DNA from: an uncultured Bacteroides sp.
GTDB lineage: Bacteria; Bacteroidota; Bacteroidia; Bacteroidales; Bacteroidaceae
Assembly: GCA_902388495.1 (NCBI GenBank)
Contig: CABMPP010000010.1
Span: 62,001-126,000 of the forward strand
Direction: 5' to 3'
Length of the DNA stretch: 64,000 bases
The notes under the pieces are model-generated. The model searched no databases, was not told the origin of the DNA, and saw only the letters and a program-made list of their open reading frames with translations. Positions 44,685 to 53,195 of the stretch are shown piece after piece. Position 1 is the stretch's first letter; every line of letters starts with the position of its first letter. The translations under genes were made by a program, and so were the position numbers.

Positions 44685-44715
44685 CAAAAGTAGAAATAAA
44701 AGATATGGAAGCAAA
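44685..44715 (-). promoter_or_regulatory. Promoter of the lipocalin-like lipoprotein gene
   Basis: Minus strand TTTG (44712-44715), 19 bp, TACTTTTG (44685-44692): both boxes of the Bacteroides consensus at ideal spacing. Confidence 0.7.
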
Positions 44716-44794
44716 ATGAATCTCTTTTTTTCATTTACTAATTATTGTTTCTCAGTCTTTTATAAAATTGTTATACACAAAAGTTTCAAAATAC

Positions 44795-44825
44795 TTGGTC
44801 TATATCAAAAATGTTTTTACCTTTG
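44795..44825 (+). promoter_or_regulatory. Promoter of the tRNA-Pro gene
   Basis: TTGG (44795-44798), 19 bp, TACCTTTG (44818-44825), 26 bp before the tRNA 5' end. Confidence 0.65.
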
Positions 44826-44851
44826 CACTCGCTTTTGAGAAGTAAAGCATT

Positions 44852-44926
44852 CGGGGTGTAGCGCAGTCCGGTTAGCGCACCTGCTTTGGGAGCAGGGGGT
44901 CGTGGGTTCGAATCCCGCTACCCCGA
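44852..44926 (+). tRNA. tRNA-Pro (anticodon TGG)
   Basis: A complete cloverleaf. The 7-bp acceptor stem (CGGGGTG with TACCCCG, one G-U) is followed by a D-arm with GGTTAGCGC and an anticodon stem CCTGC/GCAGG around the loop TTTGGGA (anticodon TGG at 44887-44889). The T-arm is GTGGGTTCGAATCCCGC and the discriminator is A44926. CCA is not encoded. It has its own promoter and terminator. Confidence 0.97.
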
Positions 44927-44949
44927 CGAAGGTCTTGATCTTTGAAATG

Positions 44950-44985
44950 AAAGAGCCGATGTTATTTACATCGGCTCTTTTTATT
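44950..44985 (+). terminator. Terminator of the tRNA-Pro gene
   Basis: Perfect 13-bp arms 44950-44962 and 44968-44980 around a 5-nt loop, followed by TTATTT. Confidence 0.88.
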
Positions 44986-45025
44986 TGCTTCCTTCTCTAC
45001 TCTATTTATACCTTGTGAATGCTTG

Positions 45026-45088
45026 TTCGCACTGCGCGAATACATATTCAAGCATTGCGAATATCCGTTCGCAAGCTTTGAACAGAGA
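45026..45088. repeat. Three degenerate 21-bp repeats after the tRNA terminator
   Basis: Units begin at 45026, 45047 and 45068 with TTCGCA, TTCAAG and TTCGCA. The first two contain GCGAATA at the same offset, and the third has TTTGAACA there. Several inverted matches exist, for example TTGCGAA with TTCGCAA (45055-45074). It lies in the gap between the tRNA terminator and the 3' end of the convergent methyltransferase gene. Confidence 0.5.
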
Positions 45089-45170
45089 ACATACCCTACA
45101 ACAAAGAAGTTTTCTCTTTATCTTCAGTACTTTTTCTCTTAGTACCTGAAAGTTTTTAAATCAATCCTCC

Positions 45171-45881
45171 CTACCCTTTCAAATAGAAATCCCGCGTCAG
45201 TGCTCTGTATTCAGGAGTAAATTCATTGTGCTTCTCCATTTCTATGCAGAGGCTGTCTTCCACACATCCTTCATTCTGAAAGCTAAAAGTTAATAATACA
45301 CGGCGGCATGGTTTGCCGGGTTTTGTGAAGACACGCGTGCGATGCAACGGATATAGCTTATGATTCCAAGCTGCATCTATCACTGCACTTTCAGCTTCGG
45401 CCGGAATAATGATACTTACGCGCCCTTGCTCTCCAAGCAGGTGCGCTGAGCGACGGAATAGCAAATCATAATTCAAACCTCCTGTATGCCTTGCCATGCG
45501 ACGCTGTTCGTCCGGGCACTTCAAAGCATCTATAAAGTAGGGAGGATTGGAAACTATAAGATCAAACTTCTCTTCTGATTGATAATTTCGGAAATCAATA
45601 CATACAACCTCTACTCTGTCCGGCCATGGAGAACGCTGCACATTCTCTGTCGCTTGTTCTGCGGCAGCAGCAGCTATTTCGAGTGCAGTGATCGTTGCCT
45701 GCTGGTTCCGTTGCGCTAATTGCAAGGCTATTAGTCCGGTACCAGTACCAACATCGAGTATGCGTTTGGTACTATCTACGGGCGCCCATGCCCCTAAAAG
45801 CACTCCATCTGTGCCAACCTTCATGGCACATTTATCGTGATAGATAGTAAATTGTTTGAACTTAAACGATGGATTTGACAT
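45171..45881 (-). CDS. tRNA1(Val) adenine-37 N6-methyltransferase-like protein (TrmN6/YfiC)
   Basis: 236 aa class I SAM methyltransferase. It begins FKFKQFTIYHDKCAMKVGTD, typical of TrmN6. SAM-binding motif I is ILDVGTGTGLIALQLA (about 41-56), the acidic motif II is ALEIAAAA (about 67), and the N6-adenine motif NPPYF is at about 110. The conserved MARHTGGLNYDLLF follows at about 130. By homology it methylates A37 of tRNA-Val, though target specificity in Bacteroides is inferred. A TATTTTTG -7 box on the minus strand lies at 45904-45911. Confidence 0.9.
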   Translation of the reverse strand: MSNPSFKFKQFTIYHDKCAMKVGTDGVLLGAWAPVDSTKRILDVGTGTGLIALQLAQRNQQATITALEIAAAAAEQATENVQRSPWPDRVEVVCIDFRNYQSEEKFDLIVSNPPYFIDALKCPDEQRRMARHTGGLNYDLLFRRSAHLLGEQGRVSIIIPAEAESAVIDAAWNHKLYPLHRTRVFTKPGKPCRRVLLTFSFQNEGCVEDSLCIEMEKHNEFTPEYRALTRDFYLKG

Positions 45882-45996
45882 ATTTATCTTCTTTAACCGG
45901 GCCCAAAAATAATCAAAGAAGGTCGAATAGACGTAAATTTGGCACTGTTTTTGTGTTTTTAAAGGGTAAAGAACTTCTATTTATGAAGAAATAGCT

Positions 45997-46004
45997 TAAC
46001 TTTG
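45997..46004 (+). promoter_or_regulatory. -7 box upstream of lon
   Basis: TAACTTTG, 49 bp before the lon ATG. No clear -33 box and no heat-shock-type inverted repeat were seen. Confidence 0.4.
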
Positions 46005-46053
46005 CAGGCGCTTTATTGGCCTGCCAATATGACATAAACTAAAAAGCAAAGAA

Positions 46054-48534
46054 ATGAAGAAAAGAGATTACCTGAGTGATATCGAAGATAGGGGGGGAAA
46101 TGCTTTCTCTGTAATAGCTGATTTTGAGGGGAATGAAGAACAACTGATGGATATTGAAGTAGATGAGATTCTGCCCATATTACCTCTTCGAAACATGGTT
46201 TTATTTCCGGGTGTGTTTATGCCGGTGTCTATTGGAAGAAAGTCTTCCCTTAAATTGGTGCGCGAAGCTGAAAAGAAAAATTCTTATATAGCTGTAGTGT
46301 GTCAGAAGCTTGCTGAGACAGAAGCACCTCTGTTTGAAGATTTGCATACCATTGGTACGGTTGCCAAGATAGTCCGCGTGCTCGAAATGCCGGACCAGAC
46401 AACTACGGTCATTCTGCAGGGTTCCAAACGCGTGGAACTGAAAGAAGTAACCAATATGGTTCCTTATTTGAAAGGACGTGTGGTTACGTTGAATGAAGAA
46501 CTTCCAGAAAAGAAGGACAAGGAGTTTCATGCACTGGTCGAAGCATGCAAGGATTTGACAGTACGCTATATAAAGTCTTCCGATATGTTTCCGCAAGACT
46601 CGGCATTTGCTATCAAGAATATCAGCAACCCGATGTTCCTGGTTGACTTTATCTGTACCAACCTTCCGTTAAAGAAGGATGAAAAGATAGAGTTGCTGCG
46701 CATCGATTCCTTGCGCGCACGTACCTATCGTTTGCTGGAAATTCTGAACCGTGAAGTACAGCTTGCCGAAATAAAGGAATCTATCCAAATGCGTGCGCGT
46801 GAAGATATAGACCAGCAACAACGCGAATATTTCTTGCAGCAGCAGATCAAGACCATTCAAGACGAATTGGGTGGCGGCGGTCAAGAGCAAGAAATAGAAG
46901 AAATGCGCCAGAAGGCGGAGACCATCAAGTGGAATGCGGAAGTGAAAGCTGTTTTCCTGAAAGAAGTGGATAAACTGGAGCGCACTCATCCGCAATCTCC
47001 CGATTACAGCGTACAGTTGAACTATCTGCAAACGATGCTCAGTTTGCCGTGGGGAGTATATACCGCGGATAATCTGAATCTGACCAATGCAGAAAAGACA
47101 CTGAATAAAGACCACTATGGCTTGGAAAAAGTCAAGGAACGTATTTTGGAGCATCTTGCCGTACTGAAACTGAAAGGAGACATGAAGTCGCCTATTATCT
47201 GTCTGTATGGCCCTCCGGGAGTAGGAAAAACATCTTTGGGACGTTCTATTGCTGCTGCCTTGAAACGGAAATATATTCGCATGTCTTTGGGTGGCGTTCA
47301 TGATGAAGCAGAAGTCCGCGGACATCGTAAGACCTATATTGGTGCAATGCCGGGACGAATCATCAAGAGCTTGATTAAAGCCGGTTCTTCCAATCCTGTG
47401 TTTATTCTCGATGAAATAGATAAAGTGGGTGCCGACCGTCAGGGAGACCCCTCCTCTGCCCTGCTCGAAGTGCTTGATCCGGAGCAGAACACGACGTTCC
47501 ATGACAACTTCCTGGATGTGGATTTTGACTTGTCCAAGGTGATGTTTATCGCTACGGCCAATAATCTGAATACAATCCCCGGACCATTGCTGGACCGCAT
47601 GGAGCTGATAGAAGTCAGCGGATATATCACGGAAGAGAAAATCGAAATAGCCCGTCGCCACTTGGTTCCGAAGGAGTTGGAAGCCAATGGTATGAGGAAG
47701 AATGATATCAAGATTCCGAAGAATACATTGGAAGCCATTATTGAGAACTATACCCGCGAGAGTGGCGTACGCGAACTGGAAAAGAAAATCGGAAAGATTC
47801 TTCGTAAGTCGGCCCGCCAATATGCTACGGACGGTTATTTTGCCAAGACAGAGATCAAACCGGGAGATTTGTATGAATTCCTCGGAGCTCCCGAATATAC
47901 GCGCGACAAATACCAGGGCAATGAATATGCCGGCGTGGTAACAGGCTTGGCATGGACAGCTGTAGGCGGAGAAATCCTTTTTGTGGAAACCAGCTTGAGC
48001 CGCGGAAAAGGTGGACGCCTGACGTTGACCGGAAATTTGGGTGACGTGATGAAGGAGTCGGCTATGCTGGCACTGGAATATATCAAGTCTCATGCTTCCC
48101 TGCTGAATCTGGATGAAGAGATTTTCGATAACTGGAATATTCATGTCCATGTGCCCGAAGGCGCTATTCCGAAAGACGGACCGTCGGCCGGTATTACGAT
48201 GGCCACTTCTCTTGCCTCTGCCCTTACACAGCGGAAGGTGAAGGCGAATCTGGCTATGACGGGCGAAATCACGCTTCGCGGTAAAGTACTCCCCGTAGGT
48301 GGTATCAAAGAGAAGATCCTGGCTGCCAAGCGTGCGGGTATCAAAGAGATTATCCTGAGCGACGAGAACCGTAAGAATATAGAAGAGATACAAGAAATAT
48401 ATCTGAAAGGACTGACTTTCCATTATGTGAAAGACGTTAAAGAAGTATTTGCCATTGCGCTGACTGATGAGAAAGTAGCCGATGCCATTGACTTGTCCGT
48501 AAAAAAAGAAAAGACAGAAACGAAAGCAGAATGA
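46054..48534 (+). CDS. lon: ATP-dependent protease Lon
   Basis: 826 aa. The N-terminal substrate-binding domain (about 40-245) starts [20 protein letters not shown] coiled region is followed by the AAA+ domain with Walker [12 protein letters not shown] (about 389) and Walker [13 protein letters not shown] (about 448). The Ser-Lys protease domain follows, with nucleophile Ser711 in KDGPSAGI and Lys752 in GGIKEKIL. Lon degrades misfolded and selected regulatory proteins in the cytosol. It is the first gene of a three-gene operon with ATGA overlaps (lon-tgt-lptG-like). Length is slightly above E. coli Lon because of the N-terminal extension before the first motif. Confidence 0.97.
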   Translation: MKKRDYLSDIEDRGGNAFSVIADFEGNEEQLMDIEVDEILPILPLRNMVLFPGVFMPVSIGRKSSLKLVREAEKKNSYIAVVCQKLAETEAPLFEDLHTIGTVAKIVRVLEMPDQTTTVILQGSKRVELKEVTNMVPYLKGRVVTLNEELPEKKDKEFHALVEACKDLTVRYIKSSDMFPQDSAFAIKNISNPMFLVDFICTNLPLKKDEKIELLRIDSLRARTYRLLEILNREVQLAEIKESIQMRAREDIDQQQREYFLQQQIKTIQDELGGGGQEQEIEEMRQKAETIKWNAEVKAVFLKEVDKLERTHPQSPDYSVQLNYLQTMLSLPWGVYTADNLNLTNAEKTLNKDHYGLEKVKERILEHLAVLKLKGDMKSPIICLYGPPGVGKTSLGRSIAAALKRKYIRMSLGGVHDEAEVRGHRKTYIGAMPGRIIKSLIKAGSSNPVFILDEIDKVGADRQGDPSSALLEVLDPEQNTTFHDNFLDVDFDLSKVMFIATANNLNTIPGPLLDRMELIEVSGYITEEKIEIARRHLVPKELEANGMRKNDIKIPKNTLEAIIENYTRESGVRELEKKIGKILRKSARQYATDGYFAKTEIKPGDLYEFLGAPEYTRDKYQGNEYAGVVTGLAWTAVGGEILFVETSLSRGKGGRLTLTGNLGDVMKESAMLALEYIKSHASLLNLDEEIFDNWNIHVHVPEGAIPKDGPSAGITMATSLASALTQRKVKANLAMTGEITLRGKVLPVGGIKEKILAAKRAGIKEIILSDENRKNIEEIQEIYLKGLTFHYVKDVKEVFAIALTDEKVADAIDLSVKKEKTETKAE

Positions 48535-49661
48535 CATTTGAGTTACAACATACAGACAGCAAGACAAATGCACGTGCCGGGTTGATTACGACTGACCACG
48601 GACAGATAGAGACCCCTATCTTTATGCCGGTAGGTACGGTTGGAACCGTAAAAGGCGTACATCTGCCCGAGCTGAAAGAGGATATAAAGGCACAGATTAT
48701 ATTAGGTAATACCTATCACCTTTATTTACGTCCGGGACTGGAAGTAATAGAAAAAGCCGGTGGACTGCACAAGTTCAACGGCTTTGACCGTCCTATGCTG
48801 ACGGATAGCGGCGGCTTCCAAGTATTCTCATTATCCGGCATCCGCAAGTTGCGCGAAGAAGGCGCTGAATTCCGTTCGCACATTGACGGTAGCAAGCATA
48901 TCTTTACACCGGAAAAAGTGATGGATATTGAGCGCACCATCGGTGCGGATATTATGATGGCTTTTGATGAATGTCCTCCGGGAGATTCGGATTATGAATA
49001 TGCCAAGAAATCAATGGGACTGACACACCGCTGGCTGGACCGCTGCATCAAGCGCTTCAATGAAACAGAACCGAAGTACGGCTATCGGCAAGCACTGTTC
49101 CCTATCGTGCAAGGTTGTGTTTATAGAGATTTGCGTACGCAGTCTGCCGAGTTTGTCGCTTCCAAGGAAGCCGAAGGCAATGCTATCGGCGGATTGGCGG
49201 TAGGCGAACCTGTAGACAAGATGTATGAGATGATTGAATTAGTGAATGAGATACTTCCCAAAGACAAACCTCGCTATCTGATGGGTGTGGGAACTCCGGT
49301 AAACATCCTGGAAGGCATTGAACGCGGTGTCGATATGTTCGACTGCGTGATGCCCACCCGTAACGGACGTAATGGGATGCTCTTCACCAAAGACGGTATC
49401 ATCAATATGCGCAACAAGAAATGGGAAATGGATTTCTCTCCTATTGAGGCCGACGGTGCTTCTTATGTAGATGTGATGTACAGCAAAGCTTATCTGCGGC
49501 ACTTGTTTCATGCGCAAGAACTGCTTGCCATGCAGATAGCTTCTATTCATAATTTGGCATTTTATTTATGGTTGGTGGGCGAAGCCCGCAAACATATCAT
49601 TGCCGGTGACTTCTCTACGTGGAAACCGATGATGGTGAAACGTGTATCAACGAGACTATGA
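48531..49661 (+). CDS. tgt: Queuine/preQ1 tRNA-guanine transglycosylase
   Basis: 376 aa, exchanges G34 for preQ1 (or queuine) in tRNAs with GUN anticodons. The active-site motifs are clear: MLTDSGGFQVFSL (Asp92), GGLAVGEP (about 221) and FDCVMPTRNGRNG with the nucleophile Asp (about 266). The tail region SKAYLRHLFHAQELLAMQ is conserved. However, the usual zinc ligands (CxCxxC before YLRHL) are absent, because residues about 304-322 contain no Cys at all. I believe other Bacteroidota TGTs share this but cannot check. Start and stop overlap lon and the next gene by 4 bp each. Confidence 0.95.
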   Translation: MTFELQHTDSKTNARAGLITTDHGQIETPIFMPVGTVGTVKGVHLPELKEDIKAQIILGNTYHLYLRPGLEVIEKAGGLHKFNGFDRPMLTDSGGFQVFSLSGIRKLREEGAEFRSHIDGSKHIFTPEKVMDIERTIGADIMMAFDECPPGDSDYEYAKKSMGLTHRWLDRCIKRFNETEPKYGYRQALFPIVQGCVYRDLRTQSAEFVASKEAEGNAIGGLAVGEPVDKMYEMIELVNEILPKDKPRYLMGVGTPVNILEGIERGVDMFDCVMPTRNGRNGMLFTKDGIINMRNKKWEMDFSPIEADGASYVDVMYSKAYLRHLFHAQELLAMQIASIHNLAFYLWLVGEARKHIIAGDFSTWKPMMVKRVSTRL

Positions 49662-50794
49662 GAAAATTCAACTGGAAGATATGGAAGGATATCAAGCTGC
49701 CGAGCGGTAAATTCCTCAAGCGGCTGGATTGGTACATCATTAAGAAGTTCCTGGGTACGTATGTCTTTGCTATTGTGCTGATTATCTCCATTGCGGTAGT
49801 GTTCGACTTCAACGAGAAGATGGACCGTTTCATGTCGCACGAAGCGCCGTGGAATGCCATTGTTTTTGATTATTACCTGAACTTCATCCCCTACTTTGCC
49901 AATCTGTTCAGTCCGTTGTTTGTCTTCATTGCCGTAATCTTCTTCACTTCCAAACTGGCGGAGAACTCGGAAATCATTGCTATGTTCTCCACAGGTATGA
50001 GTTTCAAGCGAATGTTGCGTCCTTATATGGTGTCGGCAGCAATTATTGCCGTGGTAACATTTTGTTTGGGTTCTTACGTTATTCCTCAAGGCAGTGTGAC
50101 GCGTATCAATTTCGAGGATAAGTACTACAAACCCCGTAAGCAGAATACGGCACGGAACATTCAGTTGGAAGTCGACTCGGGTGTGATTGCATACATCGAG
50201 CGATTTGAGGACTATAGCAAAACCGGTTATCGTTTTTCTTTGGATAAGTTCAACGACAAGCAACTGGTTTCTCATCTTACTGCACGTTCCATTACTTATG
50301 ATACGACTTCTATACATAAGTGGATTGTAAAAGACTACATGATCCGCCAAATGGACGGCATGAAAGAAAGCATCACAAAAGGAGACCGCATTGACACTAC
50401 CCTTTTTATGGAACCTGCCGACTTCCTGATCATGAAGAATCAACAGGAAATGCTGACCAGTCCCCAGTTAAGTGAGTACATTGACCGGCAGCGGCAGCGT
50501 GGTTTTGCCAATATCAAGGAGTTTGAGATAGAATACCATAAGCGTATTGCCATGTCGTTTGCCTCATTCATCCTGACGCTGATCGGCGTGTCCCTGTCGT
50601 CCAAGAAGACAAAAGGAGGAATGGGACTTCATTTGGGTATAGGCTTGGGCTTGAGTTTCTCTTATATTCTATTCCAGACCATTGCCTCTACTTTTGCAGT
50701 AAATGGTAATGTTCCTCCGGTGATTGCTGTATGGATACCGAATGTCCTTTATACATTCATTGCATTTTATCTGTATCAGAAGGCGCCGAAATAA
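49658..50794 (+). CDS. LptF/LptG-family lipopolysaccharide export permease
   Basis: 378 aa from the ATG at 49658, which overlaps the tgt stop (ATGA). An earlier in-frame ATG lies within tgt and is less likely. Layout is that of YjgP/YjgQ: a cytosolic N-terminus, LDWYIIKKFLGTYVFAIVL (TM1, about 30-50), two more TMs (about 75-125), a periplasmic jelly-roll part (about 130-290), and three TMs at the C-terminus (about 295-375) with HKRIAMSFASFILTLIGVSL before them. It would take lipid A/LPS from the membrane with the LptB ATPase encoded elsewhere. Only one such gene is here, and F versus G cannot be decided. Confidence 0.9.
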   Translation: MRKFNWKIWKDIKLPSGKFLKRLDWYIIKKFLGTYVFAIVLIISIAVVFDFNEKMDRFMSHEAPWNAIVFDYYLNFIPYFANLFSPLFVFIAVIFFTSKLAENSEIIAMFSTGMSFKRMLRPYMVSAAIIAVVTFCLGSYVIPQGSVTRINFEDKYYKPRKQNTARNIQLEVDSGVIAYIERFEDYSKTGYRFSLDKFNDKQLVSHLTARSITYDTTSIHKWIVKDYMIRQMDGMKESITKGDRIDTTLFMEPADFLIMKNQQEMLTSPQLSEYIDRQRQRGFANIKEFEIEYHKRIAMSFASFILTLIGVSLSSKKTKGGMGLHLGIGLGLSFSYILFQTIASTFAVNGNVPPVIAVWIPNVLYTFIAFYLYQKAPK

Positions 50795-50828
50795 TAAATA
50801 AAGAATTAATAAATAGACAGAAAATAAG

Positions 50829-50875
50829 AAGCCCCTCCCGCTCTTGTGTTACCACAAGTGCGGGAGGGGCTTTTT
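50829..50875 (+). terminator. Strong terminator of the lon operon
   Basis: AAGCCCCTCCCGC pairs with GCGGGAGGGGCTT, with an inner CTTGTG/CACAAG stem, followed by TTT. A second smaller hairpin (GGCAA/TTGCC around 50919-50932) follows. Confidence 0.92.
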
Positions 50876-50991
50876 GTTGTATTCATTTTCCTCTTTTGTT
50901 CTGTTCTCTTTGAGAGTCGGCAAAGCATTGCCGGCTTTTAAGGGAACCCCTGCTTTCTTCTTACAGGTTCTTTAAGCTGTTGTAGAGCAAC

Positions 50992-51492
50992 TTAATTCAA
51001 GTAAGCAGAAAGGTCTGCAGCAGAGATGTTTTTGGCAATAATCACACCATTATCATCCAGTAAATAGTTTGTAAATCCACGGCCTAAGCGATACTTTTTG
51101 AACAGGCCGGAAGATTCGCCTTTAGTTTCCACGAAACAAGTGGGCGTAACTATTTGGTCCTTACGAATGGTTTCTTCGAAGATAGACTGATATTCATCGA
51201 ACGAAACAGAAACCATTTCCACATTATTACGGGCGGTAGAGCGAAGCGCATTGCTTAAACTTGCGTTCTGCATCCGGGATTGCGCATCATAACTTGCCCA
51301 AAAGCTAAGCAATACATATTTACCTTTCATGTCGGAAAGGTCGGTTCTGAATTGCTCGGCCGACATAGATTGGATCTTAAAATCCGGGGCTATGTCACCC
51401 ACACTCAAACCTCCGGTTGGTTTGTCTTTTTCTACAAAAGAAGTCAAGGAACTTATTAGTAATACAACAAAAATCCATTTAGCATATCTCAT
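50992..51492 (-). CDS. Exported thioredoxin-fold (redoxin) protein without the CxxC motif
   Basis: 166 aa. The N-terminal signal (about 1-19) leads to a TlpA/AhpC-like domain: GDIAPDFKIQSM (about 31), KGKYVLLSFWASYDAQSR (about 56), VEMVSVSFDEY (about 90), and GRGFTNYLLDDNGVIIAKN (about 135). The usual active site FWAxWCxxCR reads FWASYDAQSR, so both catalytic Cys are lost. One Cys (PTCFVE, about 119) remains near the position before the cis-Pro loop. It is therefore probably not a normal disulfide reductase. A binding or signalling role is possible. It has a good promoter with a leader of about 130 nt. Confidence 0.8.
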   Translation of the reverse strand: MRYAKWIFVVLLISSLTSFVEKDKPTGGLSVGDIAPDFKIQSMSAEQFRTDLSDMKGKYVLLSFWASYDAQSRMQNASLSNALRSTARNNVEMVSVSFDEYQSIFEETIRKDQIVTPTCFVETKGESSGLFKKYRLGRGFTNYLLDDNGVIIAKNISAADLSAYLN

Positions 51493-51556
51493 GCACTACG
51501 GTTTTGGTTAATACTATCCGGGACTGTCCTTCAACAGTGATTTCTTCCCGGAACAT
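51479..51556 (-). CDS. Possible 25-codon upstream ORF in the redoxin leader
   Basis: ATG at 51556 opens a frame (MFREEITVEGQSRIVLTKTV...) that stops at 51479-51481, 14 bp inside the redoxin gene in another frame. The same frame is open upstream to a TTG at 51628, giving 49 codons of protein-like composition, but that TTG lies in the -7 box. It could be a leader peptide that couples translation, or chance. Confidence 0.2.
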   Translation of the reverse strand: MFREEITVEGQSRIVLTKTVVHEIC

Positions 51557-51625
51557 TGTCTTTTCGGACTCTGCAATGAATAGGAATTCATTGATATTCA
51601 AAGCCTTTAATTCTGAAATCGGTTG

Positions 51626-51658
51626 CAAAGGTAAGTAATTCTCGAATTAAGTTCCAAA
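51626..51658 (-). promoter_or_regulatory. Promoter of the redoxin gene
   Basis: Minus strand TTTG (51655-51658), 21 bp, TACCTTTG (51626-51633). The leader to the ATG at 51492 is about 130 nt. The rest of the 345-bp gap up to 51837 is AT-rich and holds only the serB -7 box. Confidence 0.65.
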
Positions 51659-51804
51659 TAAACAAGCAATTTTCTCACTTTTTTGATATTGATTTTTATG
51701 TTATTTAGCATATTTGACGATATTTTCCCCTACTTTTGTTCACTGTAAAAGAACTCTATCTCAGTAAAAATGGGGATAAATTTCTTTTGCATTCGTTTTT
51801 ACAT

Positions 51805-51812
51805 TATTTTTG
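51805..51812 (+). promoter_or_regulatory. -7 box for serB
   Basis: TATTTTTG, 25 bp before the ATG at 51838. TTTG at 51786-51789 is 15 bp upstream, shorter than ideal. Confidence 0.4.
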
Positions 51813-51837
51813 TAGCCTCTTATTAAATAGATGACTT

Positions 51838-53067
51838 ATGCAACCATTGAACACTGAACTTATCCTTATTCGTATCACGGGCGAAGACCGTCCGGGCCTG
51901 ACGGCTTCTGTCACCGAGATTCTGGCCAAGTATGATGCGACTATTCTCGATATCGGCCAGGCAGACATTCACAACACCCTTTCATTGGGTATTCTGTGCA
52001 AGACGGAAGAGCAACATTCGGGTTTTATCATGAAAGAGTTGCTTTTCAAGGCTTCGTCTTTGGGAGTGACTGTCCGCTTTTACCCTATCTCTACAAAAGA
52101 ATATGAAGACTGGGTGAACATGCAGGGCAAGAACCGATACATTCTGACTTTGTTGGGGCGTAAACTGTCGGCCCGCCAGATATCGGCAGTCACCCGTATC
52201 CTTGCAGAACAAAGTATGAATATCGATGCCATCAAGCGCCTTACGGGACGTATCCCACTGAATGAGTGTGAGTCCCGTACGCGGGCATGTATCGAGTTCT
52301 CCGTTCGTGGAACGCCGAAAGACCGCATTGCCATGCAGGAACAACTGATGCAGTTGGCCACTGACCTGGAAATGGATTTCTCCTTCCAGCTGGACAATAT
52401 GTATCGCCGGATGCGCCGTTTGATTTGTTTCGATATGGACTCCACATTGATTGAAACGGAAGTAATTGATGAACTGGCAATGCGTGCAGGCGTAGGCGAT
52501 CAGGTAAAAGCCATTACAGAGCGTGCCATGCGTGGCGAGATAGATTTCATAGAAAGCTTCCGCGAACGGGTAGCATTGCTGAAAGGTCTGGACGAATCTG
52601 TGATGCAGGAAATCGCAGAAAAGTTGCCGATAACGGAGGGTGTGGACCGCTTGATGTACGTTTTGAAGAAATACGGTTACAAGATAGCCATCCTCTCGGG
52701 AGGTTTTACTTACTTCGGGCAATATCTCCAAAAGAAGTACGGAATAGATTATGTATACGCCAATGAGCTGGAGATAGAGGATGGAAAACTGACCGGCCGC
52801 TATCTGGGTGACGTGGTAGACGGTAAACGTAAAGCCGAACTCCTGCGGCTGATAGCTCAGGTTGAGAAGGTGGACATTGCCCAGACCATTGCCGTGGGTG
52901 ATGGTGCCAATGACCTGCCGATGCTTGGAGTTGCCGGGTTGGGAATAGCCTTCCATGCCAAGCCCAAAGTGGTGGCAAATGCCAAGCAATCCATTAATAC
53001 CATCGGTCTGGACGGAGTGCTTTATTTCCTCGGTTTCAAAGACTCGTATATCGATATTCCCCGATAA
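51838..53067 (+). CDS. serB: Phosphoserine phosphatase with N-terminal ACT domains
   Basis: 409 aa, hydrolyses O-phosphoserine to serine, the last step of serine synthesis. Residues 1-80 form an ACT domain (ITGEDRPGLTASVTEIL), and about 95-180 a second ACT-like domain (YILTLLGRKLSARQISAVTRIL). The HAD phosphatase domain (about 190-400) has motif I CFDMDSTLIE (nucleophile Asp199), motif II LSGGFTYF (about 283), and motif III/IV VGDGANDLPML (about 355). The ACT domains suggest feedback by serine. Serine is also the co-substrate of the serine palmitoyltransferase encoded 36 kb away, without implying linkage. The gene is monocistronic. Confidence 0.95.
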   Translation: MQPLNTELILIRITGEDRPGLTASVTEILAKYDATILDIGQADIHNTLSLGILCKTEEQHSGFIMKELLFKASSLGVTVRFYPISTKEYEDWVNMQGKNRYILTLLGRKLSARQISAVTRILAEQSMNIDAIKRLTGRIPLNECESRTRACIEFSVRGTPKDRIAMQEQLMQLATDLEMDFSFQLDNMYRRMRRLICFDMDSTLIETEVIDELAMRAGVGDQVKAITERAMRGEIDFIESFRERVALLKGLDESVMQEIAEKLPITEGVDRLMYVLKKYGYKIAILSGGFTYFGQYLQKKYGIDYVYANELEIEDGKLTGRYLGDVVDGKRKAELLRLIAQVEKVDIAQTIAVGDGANDLPMLGVAGLGIAFHAKPKVVANAKQSINTIGLDGVLYFLGFKDSYIDIPR

Positions 53068-53092
53068 GAAGGGGCTTTTGCAATACTTCTGT

Positions 53093-53133
53093 AAGTTCTT
53101 GGGGTAATTAATTATCCTAAGAACTTATTTTTT
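53093..53133 (+). terminator. Terminator of serB
   Basis: AAGTTCTTGGG pairs with CCTAAGAACTT (53116-53126) with one weak pair, followed by ATTTTTT. Confidence 0.85.
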
Positions 53134-53166
53134 AGTGGTAAGGGCTTATTTTAGAAGTCTTTTTCC

Positions 53167-53174
53167 TATCTTTG
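53167..53174 (+). promoter_or_regulatory. -7 box of the DEAD-box helicase gene
   Basis: TATCTTTG, 21 bp before the ATG at 53196. It excludes a longer reading frame beginning at 53172. Confidence 0.5.
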
Positions 53175-53195
53175 CCGACAAATCAAAAGAGACAC

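Noticed and set aside
44852..44990. tRNA-Pro as an integration site for a mobile element
   Set aside because: No integrase gene and no second copy of the tRNA 3' end were seen in the window, and flanking genes are ordinary core genes.
45005..45090. Possible small CRISPR-like array after tRNA-Pro
   Set aside because: Units are 21 bp, degenerate and without unique spacers, and no cas gene is present. It fits a short tandem repeat.
46669..48573. 634-codon open frame on the minus strand opposite lon
   Set aside because: Antisense to Lon, rich in Phe, His and Gln without any family motif. A by-product of lon codon use.
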